DNA from: Actinoplanes italicus
GTDB taxonomy: Bacteria; Actinomycetota; Actinomycetes; Mycobacteriales; Micromonosporaceae
NCBI RefSeq assembly: GCF_003001815.1
Contig: NZ_PVMZ01000001.1
Span: 558,001-622,000, forward strand
Length of the DNA stretch: 64,000 nt
Reading direction: 5' to 3'
The notes under the pieces are model-generated. The model was not told the origin of the DNA. It saw only the letters and a list, made by a program, of their open reading frames with translations, and searched no databases. Made by a program: the position numbers and the translations under genes. Of the stretch, positions 47,687-53,921 are shown piece after piece (within the stretch, counting starts at the first letter, position 1; every line of letters starts with the position of its first letter).

Positions 47687-50373
47687 TGTTCCTTCTCCTT
47701 CGGAGCCTGTGTTACCGCGGCGGCGGTCTCGGCAACGCCGTCCGTCCGCCCTCGTTGCACTCCCCGGTGATACGCGGAAAGCAGCCCGCGAACCTCATCC
47801 GCATTGCGACGATGTTGCTGCCGCGGGGCCGTCTCCACCCCGCCGGGGACGAGCTGGGCCTGCGGGGTCCGTTTGGGCAGCCCGGATCGGGTGGTCTCGG
47901 TGATCTTCGGGTCGGAGGCCTCCATCGCGCGCTGCCAGCCCTCGTCCGCCGCGCTCCGCCAGCGTTCGTCGCCACTGGGGCGTGGCTTCGGAACGACCGG
48001 AGCAGGCTGAACGGGTTGGGCAGGCTGGGCAGCAACGGTCACCGGGGTCGGCGGTGGCGCGTATCCCGCGGTCGGCATTCCATGACTGTCCACCGGCTCG
48101 TTCTCCTCCGAGAACCAGCTGTGCTGCATCTCCAACTGGATCGGCGCAGCCTGAGGCAAGGACGGAGTCGGGGGCGGGGGCGGAGGCGACGTCGGTTCGT
48201 TGTCCACCGGCTTGGGAACCCGCGTCGGCAACGGTGGGCGGTCCGGCGTCGGCTTCAAATCCAATTCGGACATGGGTACGCCCACCTGCGGCGCCCTGAC
48301 AGGCGGAGGAGCCGGAGCCGGGGCGGTACGGACAGCCGGTCGCGCGTCGATGCTGCGCGGCGTGCCCAGCGGCAACTGGGGCGGCGGCCCGGGCCGGGTC
48401 CAGCTGGCCGCGCGGGACGGCGGAGCACTCGGCGCACCCGGCATGACGACGATGTCGGCGGGCAGTACGACCTCGGCGACGATGCCGCCGTCCGGGCCGG
48501 GCCGTAGCTCGACGCGGATGCCGTGCCGGGACGCCAGCCGCCCGACGACCGCGACGCCCATCAGCCGGAACGCGGACGCGTCCACATCGGCCGGTTCGCT
48601 GAGTTTCCGGTTCAGCGTCTCCAGTTGCTCGGCCGAGATGCCGAGACCGCGGTCCTCGATCTGGACGACGGCGTGAGCTCCGTTACGTCCGCCGTGCGCC
48701 ATCACGACGGTGTCCGGGGCGGAGAAGCGGGTGGCGTTGTCGAGCAACTCGGCGATCAGCCGGACCACGTCGTTGACGGCGGCCGAGGAGATCAGCACGT
48801 CGGTTTCGATGGTGCCGAACTCGATCCGGTGATAGAGCTCGACCTCGGACTGGGCGGCCCGGAGGGCGTCGATCAGCAGAGCGTCCTCGCGGCGTGGAGT
48901 GCCCACCTCGGCACCGGCCAGCACCAGCAGGTTCTCGTCGTTGCGGCGCATCCGGGTGGCGAGGTGGTCGAGTTCGAAGAGGCGGGCCAGCCGCTTCGGG
49001 TCCTCCTCCATCCGCTCGATCTGGTCGAGTTCGCCGATCATCCGGTCGACCAGCGACTGGCTGCGCCGGGCCAGGCTGAGGAACATGGTGGAGAGGCTGA
49101 TCCGCAGTGCCGCCTGCTCGGCCGCGACCCGGATCGCCTCACGGTGCACCATGTTGAAGGCCTCGGCCACCTCGCCGAACTCGTCACGGTCGGCGACCTC
49201 GATCGGATCCCGGCTGTGCGCGACGATCCGGTCGACGCCGCCTTCGCCCAGGCTCTCCACGTCCTGCAGCAGGCTCACCGCTTCGGGCAGGTCCCGGCTG
49301 GCCACCGCCAGGGCGCCCTCCCGCAGGCGGCGTACCGAGAGCAACAGTGAGCGGCCCAGGTAGAAGGCGATGGTGACGGTCGCGATCAGGACCACGAGAA
49401 CCGTGATGAACTCGATCGTGGCCAGGCGAGTGGTGGTGGTCCGCTCCTCCTCGGCGATCGAGACGGCCTGGAACTCCAGCTGCCGCTCGGCGCCGCGGAG
49501 CAGGACCGCCACGTCGGCGAACGCCTTGGCGAGGTCGGCCGGGTCGGCCGCGGACCGGTCGGACAGCCCGGCGGTCAACTGGTCGGCACGGGCCACCGCC
49601 TGGTCGGCCATGACCGAGTCGACCAGCGCGATCTGGTCGCGCGTGGCCACCTCACGGAAGTCGGCCAGTGCGCGGGCCCGGGTGGTCTGGGTGGCGATCA
49701 GCTCGCGCTGGCGGTCCGCGCTGAGGTCGTTGCCCGCCCGGGCGACGTACGCCAGAGCCGCCTGCTCCGAGGCCGCACTCTCCAACTCGGAGAAGGCAGC
49801 GACGGCACGCAGGCCGTCGGCGACCTCGCCCCGTTCGGCGACCTGGCTGACCAGCTCCTCGTAACCGGTCATGCCGGCCAGCAGGACGCTGTACCGCTTG
49901 GCCGTGTCGGGCAGCCCGGGACCGCTGCGCGCCCCGACCGTGGTCCGCAGGTCACCCAGCCCGTCCAGCTGACCGTCGACGGCGGTGAGGCGGGTTTCGA
50001 CCCGCTCGGGTATCGAGGTGATCTCGGCGCGCGCGGCTCGGTACCGCTCCACCTGGGCGTCCACCGCCTTGGACGCCTCCCGGAAGGCGGTGTTCGGAGA
50101 ATCCGGGGTGGCCAGGAACGCGATGGCGGCCATGCGCTCGTCGTGCAGCAGCCGGCTCAGGTTCGAGATGTCGGCGCCGAGTTCGGCGAGTCGTGCGACC
50201 TGTTCAGCGTCACTCATCTGCCGCCCGACCTGGAGCAGCCGCATCGAGGACACCCCGGCCACCGCGATCAGGGGAAGAACCAGCATGCCGGCGAGCCGCG
50301 AGCGGAGCCGGGCCTTCCGTGGACTCCGGAAGCCGCCACGTCGCGCAGCCAGGCCCGAGGATCCCGTGCTCAC
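47683..50373 (-). CDS. cvnA: Conservon sensor histidine-kinase-like CvnA with NIT-like ectodomain
   Basis: An 896-aa membrane protein. The first membrane helix is at about 25-45, an extracellular all-helical domain of the nitrate/nitrite-sensing (NIT) type follows at about 50-290 (HDERMAAIAFLA, GMTGYEELVSQ), the second helix is at about 310-335, a HAMP segment follows, and the GHKL ATPase lies at about 490-625 (ELLDNATRFSAPD, EDRGLGIS). A disordered Pro-rich tail of about 270 residues ends the protein. There is no classical H-box, as usual for CvnA. GTG start 50373 with GAAGGAG. First gene of cvnABCD. Ligand identity is inferred from the domain type only. Confidence 0.9.
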   Translation of the reverse strand: MSTGSSGLAARRGGFRSPRKARLRSRLAGMLVLPLIAVAGVSSMRLLQVGRQMSDAEQVARLAELGADISNLSRLLHDERMAAIAFLATPDSPNTAFREASKAVDAQVERYRAARAEITSIPERVETRLTAVDGQLDGLGDLRTTVGARSGPGLPDTAKRYSVLLAGMTGYEELVSQVAERGEVADGLRAVAAFSELESAASEQAALAYVARAGNDLSADRQRELIATQTTRARALADFREVATRDQIALVDSVMADQAVARADQLTAGLSDRSAADPADLAKAFADVAVLLRGAERQLEFQAVSIAEEERTTTTRLATIEFITVLVVLIATVTIAFYLGRSLLLSVRRLREGALAVASRDLPEAVSLLQDVESLGEGGVDRIVAHSRDPIEVADRDEFGEVAEAFNMVHREAIRVAAEQAALRISLSTMFLSLARRSQSLVDRMIGELDQIERMEEDPKRLARLFELDHLATRMRRNDENLLVLAGAEVGTPRREDALLIDALRAAQSEVELYHRIEFGTIETDVLISSAAVNDVVRLIAELLDNATRFSAPDTVVMAHGGRNGAHAVVQIEDRGLGISAEQLETLNRKLSEPADVDASAFRLMGVAVVGRLASRHGIRVELRPGPDGGIVAEVVLPADIVVMPGAPSAPPSRAASWTRPGPPPQLPLGTPRSIDARPAVRTAPAPAPPPVRAPQVGVPMSELDLKPTPDRPPLPTRVPKPVDNEPTSPPPPPPTPSLPQAAPIQLEMQHSWFSEENEPVDSHGMPTAGYAPPPTPVTVAAQPAQPVQPAPVVPKPRPSGDERWRSAADEGWQRAMEASDPKITETTRSGLPKRTPQAQLVPGGVETAPRQQHRRNADEVRGLLSAYHRGVQRGRTDGVAETAAAVTQAPKEKEQ

Positions 50374-51000
50374 GACATCTCCTTCGCGGTCGTCCCCGCT
50401 CCGCGCCACCGCTGGAGCCGGCCGAATGAACCTTTTCCAACCCGGCATCGAGCCCGGCTTCCGATCAGGCGACCGGCCTCACGACCTGGAAAAGGCTGCG
50501 GTCCGGCCCCGTCCGGTGCCCGCAGCAGAGCCCGCGCCGTTTCCGGCACGGCGGCGATTTCATCAGAACGCCGGGTCATTTGGGAAGTCTGGATCCTCCC
50601 GCAAATGGCTCCGCTGTCCGGGTGATAACCGCGCGCGAGTGCGCCCCGTGATCGCGCTCCCGGCGTTGACGTGCACGAATACGTCACCCACAACCGTCCG
50701 TGAGGTCGCGATCACCGGGCAACATCGAGATTCCAACCACTATGTGGGAGTTCCGTCCCGCGACCTCGATGAACACGGTGGCAAGGTTTGGCGCGAAACG
50801 ACGGACACGTTGTCCGTGCGCGACAGTGTCCACTCTGGACTCTCACTCTGGCAAGTAGCCCAGAGGTCGCTCGGGAGTCACCGTACGTGACCAATTATGA
50901 ATCGACGGACGTCGATCATAGATGAACACGACTTTAGGCTGCCTTAAGAAGGGGACCCCGGACTGGCGCACCATGCGGAACATTCCGTAACGTGCGCGGC
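50374..51000. promoter_or_regulatory. 627-bp divergent region with an inverted repeat
   Basis: Shared upstream region of cvnA (minus) and the membrane-protein gene (plus). TATGAATCGAC (50896-50906) and GTCGATCATA (50911-50920) form a near-perfect inverted repeat around GGAC, a plausible operator about 80 bp before the plus-strand start. TTTAGGC-T-GCCTTAA (50933-50947) is a second, imperfect palindrome. No gene is supported in the region. Confidence 0.5.
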
Positions 51001-52518
51001 ATGGCAATTCGGAGCTGGCTGAAGCTGCTGGCCACCACCACCACGGCCGCCGCGGTCGTCGGTGCAGGTCAACTCGGCATCGCCTACGGGCTCGGCATGG
51101 TGCGGCTGGACCAGACGCTGGAGATCACTCAGCGTGACCAATGGACAGCACAACTGGCCTGGGTCGCCTGGATCACCATGACGGCAGCCGCGATCGGCTC
51201 CGTGGTCGCGACCGGCCTGCGCCCCCGCTGGTCCCCCCGCCCGGTCGGCCCCGGAGGCGCGTTCGCGATGGGTCTGGCCGCCGGCCTGGGCGCCTTGGCC
51301 GTCCTGCCGCTCACCATGCAGCCCGCACGATCGGCCCTGGTCGCCGGAGTGCAGCCGGTCCTGGTCATCGGCATCTGCGCGGGTCTCGGCGCCGCCGCCG
51401 GCATCTTCGCCGGATGGGCCGCGGCCGCCCGCGCCGTCGCCCGCTGGAGCCTCTCCACCTTGACGGTCGCGGTGTGGGCGGTGGCGCTGATCTCGGTGGC
51501 GCCCTCTCTACTGCCAGGCAAGACCCCCGCTGCGGTACGGCTGGGAGTCCTCGAGGGTGGCCTGATCCCGGCGGCCGCCGTCGAGCACACCCAGTTCGCC
51601 ACCATGCCCGTGATCGCCCTGCTCGCCGGCCTGATCGTGGGCTGGGTCGCCCGCGGCCGGAAGAAGCCGGCCCTGGCCATCGCGCTGAGCGGCCTGGCCG
51701 GCCCGGCCCTTCTCACCGTGGCCTACCTGATCGCCGGCCCCGGCGCGACGTCCGGCTTCGAGCTCAACCCGTACTGGGCGGCGATGACCGCCACCGGCGC
51801 CGGGGTGCTCGGCTCGGTGCTGGCCACGATCGTGCGCGGCGGCACACCTGAGACGGCCCCCGCACCCGCGCCCGAGGCGCCCACCACCGACTCCCCCGAC
51901 GACGCCCAGCCCGAACCACCTGCTCCCGTCACGGCATCCGGCCGCGCCACGCTGCCCCGCCGCGACGTACCCGTGCAGTCGGCGATCGCCCAGGCCGCGG
52001 CCGTCGCGGCCCGGCGCCCGGAGAACGAGCTGCGCCCCTCGGATACCGGCGTCTTCGCCGTAGCGGTGGCCGACCGGCCGCACCCTCTGCAGGACCTGGC
52101 CGCGGCGGCCACCCCGCCGGCACCCGTGGCCCCGAAAGCCCAGGCGCAGGCCCCGGTCGAGCCGCGGTTCTCCGGACAGCAGCAGGCGCCCAAGACCGGC
52201 GGCTTGCGACGCGGATGGCGTACCCGCAAGTCGGCTCCTGAGCCCCAGCCCGCCGCACCGTCGCCCGCACTGACCGGCGACACCGGCTCGTTCAACGGTT
52301 TCGCGGCCGCCCAGCCCAGCCCACGCACCGGCATCGACACAGCCGAGCACCCGCGGATCAACCCCCGGGCCCCGCTCACGCCGGAGCCGACGCCGATCAG
52401 CGCCCCGCTGCCGCAGCCGACCCCGGTCGCCCCGCCACCCACCGCTCCCCCCGCCCAGAACCAGAGGCCGGCCCGCGAGGACGACTACGTCAACTGGGTC
52501 AACGGCCTGGGCAAGTAG
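51001..52518 (+). CDS. Polytopic membrane protein with long disordered C-terminus
   Basis: A 505-aa protein I do not recognise. The first 280 residues contain about seven or eight hydrophobic helices; the last 220 are rich in Ala, Pro and Thr and end in DDYVNWVNGLGK, which looks like a conserved tail motif. The start is ATG 51001; a GTG nine bases upstream is possible. It is divergent from the conservon and may be under the inverted repeat described for the intergenic region. No enzymatic motif is visible. Confidence 0.75.
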   Translation: MAIRSWLKLLATTTTAAAVVGAGQLGIAYGLGMVRLDQTLEITQRDQWTAQLAWVAWITMTAAAIGSVVATGLRPRWSPRPVGPGGAFAMGLAAGLGALAVLPLTMQPARSALVAGVQPVLVIGICAGLGAAAGIFAGWAAAARAVARWSLSTLTVAVWAVALISVAPSLLPGKTPAAVRLGVLEGGLIPAAAVEHTQFATMPVIALLAGLIVGWVARGRKKPALAIALSGLAGPALLTVAYLIAGPGATSGFELNPYWAAMTATGAGVLGSVLATIVRGGTPETAPAPAPEAPTTDSPDDAQPEPPAPVTASGRATLPRRDVPVQSAIAQAAAVAARRPENELRPSDTGVFAVAVADRPHPLQDLAAAATPPAPVAPKAQAQAPVEPRFSGQQQAPKTGGLRRGWRTRKSAPEPQPAAPSPALTGDTGSFNGFAAAQPSPRTGIDTAEHPRINPRAPLTPEPTPISAPLPQPTPVAPPPTAPPAQNQRPAREDDYVNWVNGLGK

Positions 52519-52665
52519 TCACCCTTCTTCCCGCTCCTCAACCCACGTTAAGCATCGGCGAACACCGATGGAATGATGCGGTCGGGAGGTACCGCCATCG
52601 GTACCGAGCAGTAACGATGATCGATGTCCGGGTACATCCCCACCCTCGACATCGGGAGTCCGATC

Positions 52666-53085
52666 ATGATCACCCGCATCGGCCGGCTCTTCTCCGGCCT
52701 GACCCTGATCCTCGCCCTGGCCGGCACCGCCCTCGTAGCCCCCGCGATCGTGGCGCCGACAACGACCGACGCGGCCCAGGCGGCCGTATACAACAGCTGC
52801 ACGATCAGCCGCTGCTCCGCGGCCCGAACCGCGTTCAGCGGCTGGCAGTCTCTCGGCTGGCCCACCACCGCCGGCTGGTACGCCTGGCCCTACGGCAACT
52901 ACAACTACACCGGCGGCCGCTTCTACAACCGCGAGGGCCAGCTCCCCTCCGCGACCTACAGCGAATACGACGTCTACTCCCGCAACCGCGGCGCCGCCCG
53001 CGACGCGTACCGCATCGTCGTCAACCGCAGCACCCGAGTCGCCTACTTCACCCCCGACCACTACGTCACTTTCTACAAGCTCTAA
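52666..53085 (+). CDS. Secreted guanyl-specific ribonuclease (RNase Sa / barnase-like)
   Basis: An exported microbial ribonuclease of the N1/T1 family. The 139-aa precursor has a Sec signal peptide ending near AAQA (about 1-39). The mature part follows the Streptomyces RNase Sa pattern: FYNREGQLP, the catalytic Glu in SEYDVY, a catalytic Arg in AYRIVV and the catalytic His in TPDHYVTF. An early Cys pair (about 44 and 49) may form a disulfide. ATG 52666 is chosen because GGGAG is 7 bp upstream and the hydrophobic signal follows; the frame from 52624 adds 14 unlikely residues. No barstar-like inhibitor gene is adjacent. Confidence 0.85.
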   Translation: MITRIGRLFSGLTLILALAGTALVAPAIVAPTTTDAAQAAVYNSCTISRCSAARTAFSGWQSLGWPTTAGWYAWPYGNYNYTGGRFYNREGQLPSATYSEYDVYSRNRGAARDAYRIVVNRSTRVAYFTPDHYVTFYKL

Positions 53086-53103
53086 ACCCATTTCCTCGTA
53101 CGA

Positions 53104-53131
53104 GCGGCGGCCGTCCCACGACGGCCGCCGC
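53104..53131 (+). terminator. 12-bp hairpin after the ribonuclease gene
   Basis: GCGGCGGCCGTC (53104-53115) pairs perfectly with 53120-53131 over a CCAC loop, starting 19 bp after the stop codon. A short TTT follows a few bases later. Confidence 0.7.
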
Positions 53132-53314
53132 GCCGCGTTTCGACCCCGAAAAGCGTCGCCACCCGCCTGCGGCAACCGTCCGGCACCCCCCTAGCACCAG
53201 GTTCGGTCTCAGGTTGAGTAATCCCGAAACTGCCTCAAGAAATCGGCCCGGTAGCTCTTAGCTGCCCCGCACCCCGACCGAACACTCATGGCGTAACCGA
53301 AACGCGAACGAGCG

Positions 53315-53396
53315 CCGCTCGGCCGTAAAACGCAAACCCGGTGCGAGCCGGGGACGCAAAGCCACAGGGCCCACGAGGCCGGCTGGGCTACCGACC
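53315..53396 (+). promoter_or_regulatory. Cyclic-di-GMP-I (GEMM-I) riboswitch
   Basis: The conserved GEMM-I blocks GCAAACC (53332-53338), GGGACGCAAAGCC (51-63 of the 533xx numbering) and GGGCTACCG (53385-53393) occur in order. One stem (53337-53342 with 53347-53352) is capped by a GCGA tetraloop, and a second arm (53361-53388) has paired GGCC halves and the expected bulges. The position equivalent to ligand-contacting G20 is G (53332) and that of C92 is C (53391), as for c-di-GMP rather than cGAMP binding. TCGG (53319-53322) can close P1 with CCGA (53391-53394), directly next to AAGGGGAG, the ribosome-binding site of the gene at 53411, so translational control is likely. Confidence 0.88.
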
Positions 53397-53410
53397 AAGG
53401 GGAGACACAT

Positions 53411-53815
53411 ATGCGCAACATGATCCAGCTTCTGGGCGGCGTCGCCGTCGCCGGCGTCGTCGCCGCCGGTTCGACCGCCTTCACCGCGGGATCAGGGCTC
53501 ACGGCTACTCCTGCCACAGCCGTCGTGGGTGGTACCGCGTCAGTTGCGGTCAGCGGTGCGAATATCGGTGCCTTGACATTTGTCCACGATGCAGACCCCA
53601 ACAGCGCCGAGATCACCCTGATTCACTTGACCCTCAAGAAGGACGATGGTTCCACCGCCATCACCACCGGCACCCTTACGCTGGCTGTGACTGCGGGCGC
53701 TGGAACCGCCGCACCGACTTGTGCCTACTCCTCGGGCAACACTCGCTGGGAATGCACCCCGAGCGCCGACTGGACCACGATCACCCAGCTCGCCTTCAAG
53801 TACCTGGAGGCCTGA
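53411..53815 (+). CDS. Small exported protein, candidate SipW-type signal peptidase substrate
   Basis: A 134-aa protein directly under the c-di-GMP riboswitch. The N-terminus (MRNMIQLLGGVAVAGVVAAGSTAFTAGS) resembles the SipW-class signal peptides of TasA/CalY-like matrix proteins, with a short AFTA in place of AYFSD. The mature part is Thr/Ala/Val-rich and probably beta-structured, with two Cys (CAYSSGNTRWEC). The strong site AAGGGGAG precedes the ATG. It lies upstream of a gene for an ER-type signal peptidase. A fibre or matrix role is inferred by analogy; there is no clear sequence match to TasA. Confidence 0.75.
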   Translation: MRNMIQLLGGVAVAGVVAAGSTAFTAGSGLTATPATAVVGGTASVAVSGANIGALTFVHDADPNSAEITLIHLTLKKDDGSTAITTGTLTLAVTAGAGTAAPTCAYSSGNTRWECTPSADWTTITQLAFKYLEA

Positions 53816-53921
53816 TTCGTATCGTGACCTAAGCTCGAATGGGCTGGCCGGCGAGGTACCGCCGTGGTGGCACAGCCGACACTCATTCAGCGAGGTCGCG
53901 ATCTCCAAGGCTCGACGTTTC

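Noticed and set aside
50933..50947. IdeR/DmdR iron box
   Set aside because: TTTAGGCTGCCTTAA has the TTAGG-like ends but is 15 bp instead of 19 and lacks the central TTAGSCTAA core; kept only as an unnamed palindrome.
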